DNA of 64,000 nt from Lachnospiraceae bacterium (GCA_902363665.1 CABJAW010000014.1:1-64000); one strand, 5' to 3'. Shown: positions 8,636 through 16,586, counted from the stretch's first letter. The notes: generated from the letters alone by a model not told the origin. Numbers and translations are program-made.

Positions 8636-8888
8636 TAACACAGTCCTGCACACGGAGTGAATTTTTCATGCTATACTTATGTCAGGGCGAATGCTCTCTG
8701 GCCAAAATGGATATTTCAGATCTGCTTCACTGCCTGTTCATAACCGTGACGCGGTTTCGCCGCTTATCAGGAGTGGACTGTCGTACTTCTGACACACCAA
8801 CGCCATTTACAGCTTATTACTTTGTGTGATTTTGCAGATGCCCCGCCCGATCCGGACCGATCACATTCACACCAGGAGGAGTTTTCAA

Positions 8889-9611
8889 ATGAAAATTGCA
8901 ATCGTTGATGACTTTGCCGATGAACGTGCACTGCTGCGCAGGCGACTGAAACGCCAGTTTGCACAGCGCGGCGTTCAGGCCGATTTTTTTGAATACGAAA
9001 ACGGGACATCGTTTCTTTCCGCTGCCGCAAAAGAGCAGTTTACTGTCTTGTTTCTCGACATTTATATGGATGGGAAAAACGGAATCGATGTGGCAAAAGA
9101 ATTTCGCAAAACAGACACGACCTGTCTGCTGATCTTTACCACAACTTCCACGGATCATGCATTAGAGGGCTTTCAGGTCCGCGCCATGCATTATCTCGTA
9201 AAACCATATACGGAACGTGATATTGCTGCACTGCTTGATGAAATTCTGTCCCGTATTCCAAAGCAGGAAAACTATATCACAGTAAAGATCAGCGGAAGCG
9301 ATGTACGCATTCCTCTCGGGGCAATCGTATATGCGGAACATTTCTCCCACATGATCCATATTCATACGTCTGCCGGAAAAACACTGATTACCAGGCAGTC
9401 TTTCGGTTCCTTTATCGAACCATTAAAAAACGATCCGCGTTTTTTTCTTTGCAGCCGCGGAGTAATCATCAATCTGGCTCACGCAGCTGACCTTAATGGA
9501 ACTGCCTTTGTGCTCGCTGATGGAAATCAGGTTTCCGTCAGCCGTGATCTCTCCAAAACTGCACGCCAAACCTTTATGGAATTTCTTTTTCAAAGGGGGA
9601 ATCTCTTATGA
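8889..9611 (+). CDS. LytTR-family response regulator
   Basis: 240 aa. The start is ATG at 8889, preceded by AGGAGGAG about 10 nt upstream; an upstream extension lacks a ribosome site. The N-terminal receiver has the acidic pair VDD, the phospho-acceptor Asp in LFLDIYMDG, a Thr in FTTTS and the conserved Lys in YLVKPY. The C-terminal LytTR DNA-binding domain runs from about residue 140 (YITVKISGSDVRIPL, then FFLCSRGVIINL and DGNQVSVSRD). It overlaps the following kinase gene by ATGA, so the two are translationally coupled. Such pairs often sense peptides or envelope state. The target genes are not evident here. Confidence 0.9.
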   Translation: MKIAIVDDFADERALLRRRLKRQFAQRGVQADFFEYENGTSFLSAAAKEQFTVLFLDIYMDGKNGIDVAKEFRKTDTTCLLIFTTTSTDHALEGFQVRAMHYLVKPYTERDIAALLDEILSRIPKQENYITVKISGSDVRIPLGAIVYAEHFSHMIHIHTSAGKTLITRQSFGSFIEPLKNDPRFFLCSRGVIINLAHAADLNGTAFVLADGNQVSVSRDLSKTARQTFMEFLFQRGNLL

Positions 9612-10936
9612 AGGATCTGGTTCGTCCGGTGCTCGAATTCACCGTCATTCTTCCTGGAACCCTGCTTGCTTTCCTTCCCGTAAAGCCTTATTTGAAACAG
9701 GCACCGCTCCGTCTTGCATTCTGGCTCTCTCCGCTGCTTCTTGCCGTCTGTATTTTTTCCGGCGCATTGTGCTTTGTTTTGCAGCTTCCAACTGCCCCTC
9801 TGCTCTTTTTGCTGCTGCCATTCGTGATGCTGCTTTATCACAAAGCGCTCCACATCCAGCTTTGGAAATCGGGCAGTATTTTCCTTGCAGTCTGCGCCGT
9901 TTTCGCCTGTGTCAACAGCCTTTCCAGAGCCGCAAACGCCTTCTTTACCGCCTCTTTAGATCTGACAGAAAACGAGTTGTGGTTCCGGCCTGCCGCCGGT
10001 CTTCTTTACAATCTCATCTGTCTTCTTTTTGTGCTGTTTGCCTGGTATCCGGCTACCCACGCCGCGCGAAACATGATCCAGGATGAAAATTTTGCGCAGA
10101 CCTGGTATACCTTCTGGATTCTGCCGCTGATCTTTATCACGCTGAACTGTTTTATGGTGCCAAAATACCGCGGTACCCTGTATACTGGAAGGATCCTGCA
10201 GGGGTATGTTGTACTCTCTCTCATACTCCTTGCTATTTTGATCCTGTTTTATACCATGTTTTTGCTTATGGCCAACAGTCTGAACCGAAATGCAAGGCTT
10301 CAGCAGGAAAATCATTTTCTTTCCATGCAGCAGGCTCGCTATGACAACCTGCGCATTGCCATCGATGAAACCAGACAGGCGAGGCATGATCTGCGCCACC
10401 ATTTTCTTCAGCTTTCTGCTCTTGCCGAGCACGGCGAACTGGAAAAAATAAAAGAATACCTTTCCGGCGCAGTCAGTAAAATTCCGGATCTCGACCTGCA
10501 TTTCTGCGAAAACAAAGCCGCTGACAGTGTCATCGGTTACTACTGTGCACTGGCAAGAAGAGACAGCATCCCGTTTCAGGCCAGAGCCAATATTCCCGCG
10601 TCGCTTTCCACGGATGAGATCGACCTCTGTCTCATTCTCTCCAATCTCCTGGAAAACGCTCTGGAAGCCAGCCTGAAAACAGCCCCTGACAGACGAAGGA
10701 TTGACCTTACCATCTATCCTCATTTTACGCATCTCCTCCTGATTCAGGTGAAGAATACATTCGAGGGTGAAATTCAGGAAAAAGGCGGCATATTTCAATC
10801 CTCCAAACGCAGTTCCGACGGCATCGGCATCCAATCCGTCCGCCGCATCTGTGAAAAAAACGGCGGAGCAAGTAATTTTTCCTGTGAGAACGGCGTATTT
10901 ATCGCCCAGATCATGCTGCGGATGGATAGCGAATGA
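9608..10936 (+). CDS. GHKL-domain sensor histidine kinase (AgrC/LytS-like)
   Basis: 442 aa. The first 210 residues contain about six hydrophobic membrane segments. A cytoplasmic dimerisation helix follows with the phospho-acceptor region RQARHDLRHHFLQL, then the N-box SNLLENALEAS and the glycine box GIGIQSVRRICEKNGG of an HATPase_c_5 (GHKL) domain. The ATG overlaps the stop of the LytTR regulator by 4 nt, making the cognate pair. The stop codon is 1 nt before a parS site, and a strong terminator follows. Confidence 0.9.
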   Translation: MKDLVRPVLEFTVILPGTLLAFLPVKPYLKQAPLRLAFWLSPLLLAVCIFSGALCFVLQLPTAPLLFLLLPFVMLLYHKALHIQLWKSGSIFLAVCAVFACVNSLSRAANAFFTASLDLTENELWFRPAAGLLYNLICLLFVLFAWYPATHAARNMIQDENFAQTWYTFWILPLIFITLNCFMVPKYRGTLYTGRILQGYVVLSLILLAILILFYTMFLLMANSLNRNARLQQENHFLSMQQARYDNLRIAIDETRQARHDLRHHFLQLSALAEHGELEKIKEYLSGAVSKIPDLDLHFCENKAADSVIGYYCALARRDSIPFQARANIPASLSTDEIDLCLILSNLLENALEASLKTAPDRRRIDLTIYPHFTHLLLIQVKNTFEGEIQEKGGIFQSSKRSSDGIGIQSVRRICEKNGGASNFSCENGVFIAQIMLRMDSE

Positions 10937-10937
10937 A

Positions 10938-10953
10938 TGTTTCACGTGAAACC
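10938..10953. promoter_or_regulatory. parS: parS centromere-like site for chromosomal ParB/Spo0J
   Basis: TGTTTCACGTGAAACC matches the conserved bacterial parS consensus TGTTTCACGTGAAACA at 15 of 16 positions, and the 14-bp palindromic core GTTTCACGTGAAAC is perfect. It starts just after the kinase stop codon. Chromosomal parS sites cluster around oriC, so this supports an origin-proximal location. Confidence 0.85.
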
Positions 10954-10970
10954 ATCTATGTATAAGAAAA

Positions 10971-11019
10971 GGGAGCGATATGGCACATTTGTCTGTGCAC
11001 CGTATTGCTCCCCGCTTTT
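10971..11019 (+). terminator. terminator of the LytTR/GHKL operon
   Basis: Long stem: 10971-10983 pairs with 11000-11012 using two G-U pairs, and an inner GCACA/TGTGC extends it. A CTTTTTCT tail follows. Confidence 0.85.
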
Positions 11020-11106
11020 TCTAATTTGCAAAATCACATGTTTAATTTTTCCAGCCTCTGACAGATCTTCCAGCGTATTTCATCTTTATCAGGAGTCATT
11101 TTATCT

Positions 11107-11280
11107 TCACCCAATGATCGTATACTCCAGCATCTCATATTTCAGGATTGAGCCTTCCATGATCTCCGACGGCAACAGTGCCCGTGCTACCAGTTTTGTT
11201 TCATCCGTCTCGATATCTTTTCTTCTCAAATGTGCATAGTCACCGTCAATTCCAACTACTTCATATGTATATACCGGCAT
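11107..11280 (-). CDS. small conserved protein, unknown function
   Basis: 57 aa starting MPVYTYEVVGIDGDYAHL, with a GGGAGG ribosome site before the ATG at 11280; a longer frame to 11406 has none. It is mixed beta-strand in character with no cysteines or membrane segment. It sits downstream of another small gene on the same strand with a 113-nt gap. No family is recognised. Confidence 0.6.
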   Translation of the reverse strand: MPVYTYEVVGIDGDYAHLRRKDIETDETKLVARALLPSEIMEGSILKYEMLEYTIIG

Positions 11281-11393
11281 TTGATATCCTCCCATCTCTT
11301 TTTTGTTATCGTTTCTTTCCCCCGCTTCAGATTTGCTTTTCCCGGAAAGCAGGTATTCCCTATCCGTTCTTCTATCTGAGATTTTTATTTTCT

Positions 11394-11624
11394 TTACAAT
11401 GGACAACTCCTCCTTTCCTCTTTTTCCATATCGCCTCTGACGTACCGCGCATTGAACTCCATATTGATCTCACGAATCTCTTTTTTCCCGTCAATGTAGT
11501 CTTGATACATCTCCTCAAGTCCGGCCATACAACCGTCGCAGTTTGCAGAAGTATTTCCCAGCGATTCCTCCACGATTTTTTTGCGTTCCTCGCGCGTGGT
11601 ATCTTTGATTAAATATCCTGGCAT
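11394..11624 (-). CDS. small acidic protein with CxxC, unknown function
   Basis: 76 aa starting MPGYLIKDTT at 11624, with GGGAG upstream. It is helical and charged, with a CDGC motif near residue 30 that could bind a metal. It probably forms a transcript with the 57-aa gene below. No family is recognised. Confidence 0.6.
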   Translation of the reverse strand: MPGYLIKDTTREERKKIVEESLGNTSANCDGCMAGLEEMYQDYIDGKKEIREINMEFNARYVRGDMEKEERRSCPL

Positions 11625-11669
11625 ATCGCAATTCTCCCTTCTTTTTTTGTCAGTACCTTTCATGGTAGT

Positions 11670-11797
11670 TCACTGTTTTCTCCGATGCACCTTCTTTTTG
11701 CCCCGTTCAAGCTCAGCAGCAATGTCTGCTAATCGCTCATCATTCTCCGGCTTTATATTCTTTTGCTATTCAAGATTTTCTTTTTGAATAATCCCAT
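11670..11797 (-). pseudogene. decayed small gene related in its start to the 72-aa gene at 26.6 kb
   Basis: The first eight codons (MGLFKKKI) match the start of the intact gene at 26842. The frame then shifts and stops. A second frame continues through an internal TAG to a recognisable tail PENDERLADIAAELERGKKK ending at 11670. The segment lies directly upstream of the LURP-like gene, exactly as in the 26.6-27.4 kb copy. Confidence 0.6.
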
Positions 11798-11841
11798 GCT
11801 ATCTCCCAGCCCCAAATATTTTCGGCAACAAGATCAATTAT

Positions 11842-12312
11842 TTAATTCCTGGAACATTTTTCTGCATCAATCGCAAGTACAAACATCAGAGCGTCCAACG
11901 CATTTCCTGGATCCTGCACATCAATAACATAAGTATCTGTCATGTGAAACAGTTCTTTACTAACCCGTGCAATTGAATAACCACTTTGATTAAGAATACT
12001 ATAGTCCCATTCCATAATAGTTCCATCAATATGCCATCCATTGTAATCAATATTATAATGCGGCGTCAGGAATGAGAATTCTTTGCTCAGGCATCCGATA
12101 TAACTGCCGTTTTTATAAATTTCAAATTCAGGAAGGAAGGTAAGAACTTTCTGAACAACCATTCCCACTTCATTTCCACTGGCATCATAAATTGCAAGTT
12201 TATGTCCCCAGGACAACTGGCCTTTTACCACATAAACCGTGTTGCCGGCTTCATCATAAATATCATAGCTGTCAAACCATGAAAACAGCCTTTGTTTAAA
12301 TAATAGCCTCAT
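11842..12312 (-). CDS. LURP-one-related/tubby-fold protein, copy 1
   Basis: 156 aa from the ATG at 12312, which corresponds to the start of its paralogue at 27358. An in-frame extension to 12474 has no counterpart. The sequence (LFKQRLFSWFDSYDIYDEAG, VVKGQLSWGHKL, DPGNALDALMFVLAID) fits the YxjI/LURP-one beta-barrel family, which is related to scramblases and often membrane-associated; its function is poorly known. It is almost identical to the copy 15 kb away, so a recent duplication is evident. Confidence 0.75.
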   Translation of the reverse strand: MRLLFKQRLFSWFDSYDIYDEAGNTVYVVKGQLSWGHKLAIYDASGNEVGMVVQKVLTFLPEFEIYKNGSYIGCLSKEFSFLTPHYNIDYNGWHIDGTIMEWDYSILNQSGYSIARVSKELFHMTDTYVIDVQDPGNALDALMFVLAIDAEKCSRN

Positions 12313-12480
12313 ACTTTTCGCCACCCTCTCCAACAAACATAATAGGTTCTTTGTAGGTACCATATTATCATGCCGGAACACCTCAAAAAATATATAAATT
12401 GGAGAATTAACTCTATTTATTTCGCAAATTATCTGTGAATCGCCGATATACATCAGCTTTATTCGATTTCCCAACCAGAT

Positions 12481-12837
12481 TTACGGCAGGATCTCAAGCC
12501 AGTAGCCATCTGGATCTACAATGAAATAGATTCCCATTGCTTCATTTTCGAAGCAAATGCACCCCATCTCTTTATGCTTCTTGTGCGCTGCCTCGTAATT
12601 CTCCGCCTGGAATGCCAGGTGGAATTCGCATTCACCCAGATTATATGGCTGTGGATGATCTTTAAGCCAGGTAAGTTCCAACTCAAAATCACTTACATCG
12701 TTGCTCAGATACACAATGATAAAATCATCGGTAGTCTTTCTTCTCACTTCGTGCAGATCAAGGGCCTCGTTGTAAAATTTAATAGATCGGTCCAGGTCTG
12801 ATACATTGTAGTTTTCATGAATCATCTTAAATTTCAT
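12481..12837 (-). CDS. VOC-family glyoxalase-like protein
   Basis: 118 aa. Two beta-alpha-beta-beta-beta modules of the vicinal oxygen chelate fold are visible. Candidate metal ligands are His (near FKMIHENYNVSDLDRS), Glu (FELELTWL), His (CEFHLAFQ) and Glu (WLEILP), the set expected of lactoylglutathione lyase (GloA). It may detoxify methylglyoxal or a related compound. The ATG at 12837 follows AAAAGGAG and overlaps the stop of the MBL hydrolase gene by 4 nt, so the two are coupled. Confidence 0.8.
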   Translation of the reverse strand: MKFKMIHENYNVSDLDRSIKFYNEALDLHEVRRKTTDDFIIVYLSNDVSDFELELTWLKDHPQPYNLGECEFHLAFQAENYEAAHKKHKEMGCICFENEAMGIYFIVDPDGYWLEILP

Positions 12838-13520
12838 AATTCTTCTCCTTTTGTACATTCTGTGTTTTTAATACGTGACTTATATTGTGGATATTCAGTA
12901 ATAAACCGCTTAATTACATTGGCATCATTCCAGTAATGCATTGGAAAAATGACATTGCAATCTACATTTTTAAGGAAATGCAGGATTCCGTCGGCATAGT
13001 GATTTCCCTGTCTCGGATCTAAGGGGACAAATGCAGCGTCAAAATGCATACCCTTGATTTTCCTGATTTCCGCACGGTATGCTGAAGTAAGTCTCTGGTT
13101 GTCAGCTTTCGGCTCACCATCCCAATACCAGTCATTTAAGTCACCGGCATGATAAATGGTGCCTTCTTTTGTTTTGACAATAAATGCTACACCACTATCG
13201 TTAGATAGCAATGTATCGACTTGAGTGCCATTATCCAGATTATAAGTTTGATCATGATAAACATATATAACCTTCATATCCGACAGATGTTTCCTTTGGC
13301 GTATATCTTTCGCCAAAACTGCTTGATATGTCATGCCCATATCGTCAAGAATCTTAAAAATCACGGGATTAAAATGATCCTTATGAAAATGACTGCAAAA
13401 AACAATTACTTCTTTTTTCTTGTCGAGAGGTGGTAATTCACCCTTATAATAGTCAAAAATATAGTAGCAGCCTCTGGTTTCAATTAAAAATCCACTGTGG
13501 TTAATGTAAGTAATTTTCAT
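12834..13520 (-). CDS. MBL-fold metallo-hydrolase (UlaG-like)
   Basis: About 228 aa from the second of two adjacent ATGs (13520), given AAAGGTG spacing. The dinuclear zinc motif HFHKDH is present in CSHFHKDHFNP. Later ligands are visible as YHAGDLNDW and FPMHYWND. The N-terminus MKITYINHSGFLIET matches the UlaG/YhfI-like subgroup. It is coupled by a 4-nt overlap to a glyoxalase-like gene, suggesting joint detoxification or metabolite hydrolysis. The substrate is unknown. Confidence 0.8.
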   Translation of the reverse strand: MKITYINHSGFLIETRGCYYIFDYYKGELPPLDKKKEVIVFCSHFHKDHFNPVIFKILDDMGMTYQAVLAKDIRQRKHLSDMKVIYVYHDQTYNLDNGTQVDTLLSNDSGVAFIVKTKEGTIYHAGDLNDWYWDGEPKADNQRLTSAYRAEIRKIKGMHFDAAFVPLDPRQGNHYADGILHFLKNVDCNVIFPMHYWNDANVIKRFITEYPQYKSRIKNTECTKGEEL

Positions 13521-13712
13521 CATATCACCTTTATAAAATAACTCCGTTTTCCCTATAAGCTTACAGCCGAACACCTAACGTTCATCCACGCCCCATAAGA
13601 TGAGGAACTTTAAATGTAAAGCACACTATATAATGGCACTGACTTTATTTAAACCATCCTACTTTTAGCTTTCACATGATTTCCAGCTTTACATTCCACC
13701 GGAATTACATGA
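13521..13712. other. gap containing a sequence shared with 26.56-26.62 kb
   Basis: Bases about 13531-13597 match 26556-26622 with roughly 80 percent identity (AAATAACTCC, CTTACAG, CGTTCATCCACG blocks). No gene is seen in either copy. The remainder up to 13712 is featureless A/T-rich DNA. Confidence 0.55.
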
Positions 13713-14168
13713 CTATTTCTCCTTATCCATTGCCATATGTATCATTTTCTCAAAGGATTTTCTGAAATGCTCATCATCGTCCGCTGTTCGTTTTCTTGGG
13801 CCTTTTAAATGATTCTTTCCGGATGCTCTTCGTGTCTTCTTATTCAGATGACGTTCCATAAGCATCTGGTCAATATTCCCATTGGTATACCATTTCCCAG
13901 ATTGATGAATCGCATACGCACCTTTTCCAAGTGCCATTGCCGCTACTCCATAATCCTGTGATACAACAATATCGCCTTTATGACAAATACCGATCAGTTT
14001 ATAATCCACTGCATCTGCGCCGGCTCCAACTACAATCACCTCACTGTAATCAGAAGACAGCACATGATTTGTATCGCACAACAACGTTACCGGAATACTG
14101 TGCTCTTTTGCAACTTTTTCAACAATACCAACTACCGGACAGGCATCCGCATCAACAAAAATCTGCAT
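13713..14168 (-). CDS. YaiI/YqxD family protein (DUF188)
   Basis: 151 aa beginning MQIFVDADACPV at 14168, with AAAGGAGAG upstream. VDADACPV, VVSQDYGVAAMALGKGA and the GPRKRTADDDEHF tail are family hallmarks. The family has a PIN/NYN-like fold with clustered aspartates and is suspected to be a nuclease, but no activity is established. It is followed 10 nt downstream of a VOC gene on the same strand. Confidence 0.85.
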   Translation of the reverse strand: MQIFVDADACPVVGIVEKVAKEHSIPVTLLCDTNHVLSSDYSEVIVVGAGADAVDYKLIGICHKGDIVVSQDYGVAAMALGKGAYAIHQSGKWYTNGNIDQMLMERHLNKKTRRASGKNHLKGPRKRTADDDEHFRKSFEKMIHMAMDKEK

Positions 14169-14178
14169 ATTCTCTCCT

Positions 14179-14547
14179 TTAATTGCTCCTGAACGGAGTG
14201 CGAACCTCAATAAGATTACCACTGGGATCATACAGCCTTACAAGCTTCTGCCCACCTGCAAGTTCTGTCAGCTCTGTGGCATATCGAACGGAATACTTAC
14301 CAGATTCATATTTCGCAATCAATCCATCTATATCAAATTCCTCGAAATACAGTTCCATCATTCTATTAAATGGCGCAGAAGTTTCATTCAATGTTTTCCC
14401 CCATACGTCGGCATCCTGCAAAACAAGTCCCTCCGATAAGATCACATTCCCTTCATTCTTAAGAATCACTTGCAATCCAAATAAATCCCTGTAAAACTCT
14501 ATGGATTTTTCTATATCATCTGCCACGATCAGTACATTTTTTAGCAT
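14179..14547 (-). CDS. VOC-family glyoxalase/bleomycin-resistance-like protein
   Basis: 122 aa starting MLKNVLIVADDIEKS at 14547, with GAGGTGAC upstream. It has the paired VOC modules (FYRDLFGL, VLQDADVW, MELYFEEFDIDGL, LYDPSGNLIEVRTP), with a C-terminal Glu ligand. It may bind or isomerise small toxic compounds. It is distinct from the VOC protein at 12.5 kb. Confidence 0.8.
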   Translation of the reverse strand: MLKNVLIVADDIEKSIEFYRDLFGLQVILKNEGNVILSEGLVLQDADVWGKTLNETSAPFNRMMELYFEEFDIDGLIAKYESGKYSVRYATELTELAGGQKLVRLYDPSGNLIEVRTPFRSN

Positions 14548-14559
14548 ATCCGTCACCTC

Positions 14560-14730
14560 GCAATCCGCATGCGGTTAAGCGGATATTCACAATCCGCTTC
14601 GCTACTTGCTCATAACCGAATAACTGCTTCGCAGTTTATCAGAAGGATCTTACACGCTTCCTGATACAAGCAAGTCCCCACTCAATGCTTATTGCTTTTC
14701 GCAATTGAAGCAGGTGACTTACTTGATTCG
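14560..14730. repeat. intergenic repeat element with several small hairpins
   Basis: It contains CCGCATGCGG, then GCGGAT-ATTCACA-ATCCGC, then ACTGC-TTC-GCAGT near 14.62 kb, then TTGCTTTTCGCAA near 14.69 kb. Partial copies are recognisable near 0.45 kb and 8.70-8.76 kb (GGATATT, TTCATAACCG, TTATCAG in the same order), and its end AATTGAAGCAGGT also occurs near 7.95 kb. It is non-coding and resembles a decayed miniature element or repeat family. Confidence 0.5.
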
Positions 14731-14731
14731 G

Positions 14732-15142
14732 TTATATAATTTTTCCAGACAAATGATCAATTTCATGCTGACAAATCTGTGCCGTCCATCCTGACAATTT
14801 CTGACGCTGTTTTTTCCAGTTGAAATCATAATACTCTACTTCAATTTCCTGGTATCTGGTTGTCTTACGAACACCATCAAGGGATAGACAACCTTCTTCT
14901 GTCTCATACATGTCATGCTTTGAAACAATCACCGGATTAAACATCACTACATCTATGAATCCCATATTCACAATGATGATATTCTTCTTTACGCCAATCA
15001 TATTTGCAGCCATACCAACGCACCGTTCCCGGTTCGCCTGCAGTGTGTCCTGCAGATCCTTTCCAACCTGGATATCAGCTTTCGTGGCTGGTTCGGATGG
15101 CTGACCTAAAAAGAAAATGTCTCTTACGATTTGTTTTACCAC
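14732..15142 (-). CDS. def: peptide deformylase
   Basis: 136 aa. The metal site is complete: EGCLS (Cys ligand) and QHEIDH (two His ligands and catalytic Glu). Motif I is GMAANMIG instead of GxGxAAxQ, so the oxyanion Gln is replaced by Asn. This marks the short PDF-like or type III group rather than the housekeeping enzyme. Its role would be removal of N-formyl from nascent proteins or peptides. It is probably an accessory copy carried in this variable region, possibly tolerant to deformylase inhibitors, which is inferred. Confidence 0.85.
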   Translation of the reverse strand: MVKQIVRDIFFLGQPSEPATKADIQVGKDLQDTLQANRERCVGMAANMIGVKKNIIIVNMGFIDVVMFNPVIVSKHDMYETEEGCLSLDGVRKTTRYQEIEVEYYDFNWKKQRQKLSGWTAQICQHEIDHLSGKII

Positions 15143-15164
15143 TTATTCTCTCCCGGTAGCTTTC

Positions 15165-15660
15165 ATTCTACTTTTTCCAATTTATTATTTACATCGAGAC
15201 AAACTTTGTCTCCTTCATTGATATTACATTCATAGAGCGTGGCATCCTCTGCTTTCACGGTCACTTCTTTTCCTGAAGAATCCTAATTCGAACACCACGA
15301 TGCAAAACTGCCTGTAAGTCTGAGAGCAGCATTCTTACACCTGATTCCATAAGGAACAACACAATAATGTCTATCTGCTTTGCCCGAGCCATGCTAAGCT
15401 TTAACTGATACAGCAGATATCTGCTTTTGTTTCTCTCTCCGGTCAGTTCGTCATCTTTGGAAAGTCGGCAGTATACGCCAACTCTCCATGTTGCATTCAT
15501 CGCCTTCACAATGAAAAATCCCATAGCATTTTTCTATATATCCAAGAACATCGGCTTCTTTAAACAAGTGGATAATCTGTTCAACAGGTAAATGCCACTC
15601 TTCTGAAGCAAGCCGGATTAATCTTGTTTGCATGAAAGTAATCTCTGTTTTCTCACTCAT
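15165..15660 (-). pseudogene. mosaic of gene fragments (DUF3791, serine recombinase, PLD/helicase pieces)
   Basis: From right to left on the minus strand: codons from 15660 encode a DUF3791-like protein (VEQIIHLFKEADVLGYIEKC). That reading changes at about 15.50 kb to a short piece of a serine recombinase N-terminus (WRVGVYCRLSKDDELTGE). It then becomes a segment like the PLD-type N-terminus of DUF3427 helicases (LMESGVRMLLSDLQ, RGVRIRILQ). Finally, 15165-15275 encodes an unrelated 35-residue tail. Several rearrangements have stitched unrelated remnants together, and no intact gene remains. Confidence 0.6.
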
Positions 15661-15703
15661 TATGAATCCTCCTCATTTTTCTTGGTCAATAAAATAAAAT
15701 TTG

Positions 15704-16033
15704 TCAATTTCTTATATATTTTTGATCTTTGTCAGGAATCGTATCTTCTGATTGATATCGCTCCACTTTCATGTGAAGATTATATTTATCTCTTAACTCC
15801 GCGATCTTATTCATCATGGGTGATTGATGGTGAAAATCAATGCTCTCTTGATTTTCCCAGCTGTCAATTAGCAGCACAGTTTCTTCATCTCCCAGAGGGA
15901 AAAAATAATCATATCTAATGTTACCCGCTTCATTTCTGATTGCATCAACAGTACCGCTTGAAATCATCTCCTTTGCAAATTTTCGCGCAGAACCATTTTC
16001 GCCAGAATAATATATATTAACAACTATACCCAT
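15704..16033 (-). CDS. antibiotic-biosynthesis-monooxygenase (ABM) domain protein
   Basis: 109 aa starting MGIVVNIYYSG at 16033, with GAAGGAG upstream. It has the ferredoxin-like ABM/YgiN pattern: NEAGNIRYDYFFPLGDEETVLLIDSWENQESIDFHH. Members are quinol monooxygenases, haem-degrading enzymes or dimeric detoxification proteins. There is no cofactor motif, so the function cannot be narrowed. Confidence 0.75.
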   Translation of the reverse strand: MGIVVNIYYSGENGSARKFAKEMISSGTVDAIRNEAGNIRYDYFFPLGDEETVLLIDSWENQESIDFHHQSPMMNKIAELRDKYNLHMKVERYQSEDTIPDKDQKYIRN

Positions 16034-16135
16034 TATACTTTTCTCCTTCAAATTCCGATTTCACGCTTGCTTTCACCCTATATGTTTGTATCTGAGGTAT
16101 TCAGTCACAAACTTCGGGGATAGGCACCTGTACCG

Positions 16136-16301
16136 CAAGGGGAAACTCCCCTTGTACGAAATCTCTGATTTCGCTGTATTTCCCATTTTAAGATTTTTTA
16201 AAACTGGGAACGGCACCGCAGGTCGCACGATATAGGCAGATGGAATTGCCTGTATAGAAGTGCGCTCTTAGCTTTGCTAAGAGATTTATGCCGTATCCGG
16301 C
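16136..16301. repeat. array of six short hairpins
   Basis: Within about 165 nt: CAAGGGG-AAACT-CCCCTTG (16136-16154), CGAAATC-TCT-GATTTCG (16157-16173), a CCCATTTTAA/TTTAAAACTGGG stem (about 16181-16208), a CGCAC/GTGCG stem enclosing TATAGGCA/TGCCTGTATA (about 16224-16264), CTCTTAG-CTTTG-CTAAGAG (16265-16283), and GCCG-TATC-CGGC (16290-16301). It lies between the ABM gene and a regulator gene and carries no coding frame. Confidence 0.6.
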
Positions 16302-16304
16302 GTG

Positions 16305-16586
16305 TTATCTTTTTTCAATTTCTTTTTTCGACTTCTGACGCATTCTGCCAGTTTTAATAATTTGACATGTCTGCTCCTGTTGCTCATCATCTATAAACTC
16401 CATCATCTCATCAACGGTGCAGTCCAGCTTCTTGCAAATCTTCTCAATCGTCTCCATTGATACATACTGGTTTTTTCCCATCCTGGCAAGAATGTTTCCA
16501 CTGATCCCGGTGAGGTACTGCATCTCTATCCGCTTCATATTTTTATCTATGAGCATTTTCCATAATCTGTTATAACTTACGCCCAT
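16305..16586 (-). CDS. XRE/Cro-type helix-turn-helix regulator (YozG-like)
   Basis: 93 aa. The HTH covers about residues 8-65 (YNRLWKMLIDKNMKRIEMQ, VSMETIEKICKKLDCTVDEMMEFI), the small Cro/C1 type common on mobile elements. A related protein is encoded at 60.5 kb inside the mobilizable element. Its target is unknown. Confidence 0.85.
   Translation of the reverse strand: MGVSYNRLWKMLIDKNMKRIEMQYLTGISGNILARMGKNQYVSMETIEKICKKLDCTVDEMMEFIDDEQQEQTCQIIKTGRMRQKSKKEIEKR

Noticed and set aside
16136..16301. Riboswitch or T-box
   Set aside because: No known conserved core or specifier/T-box sequence was found; the hairpins are short and independent.
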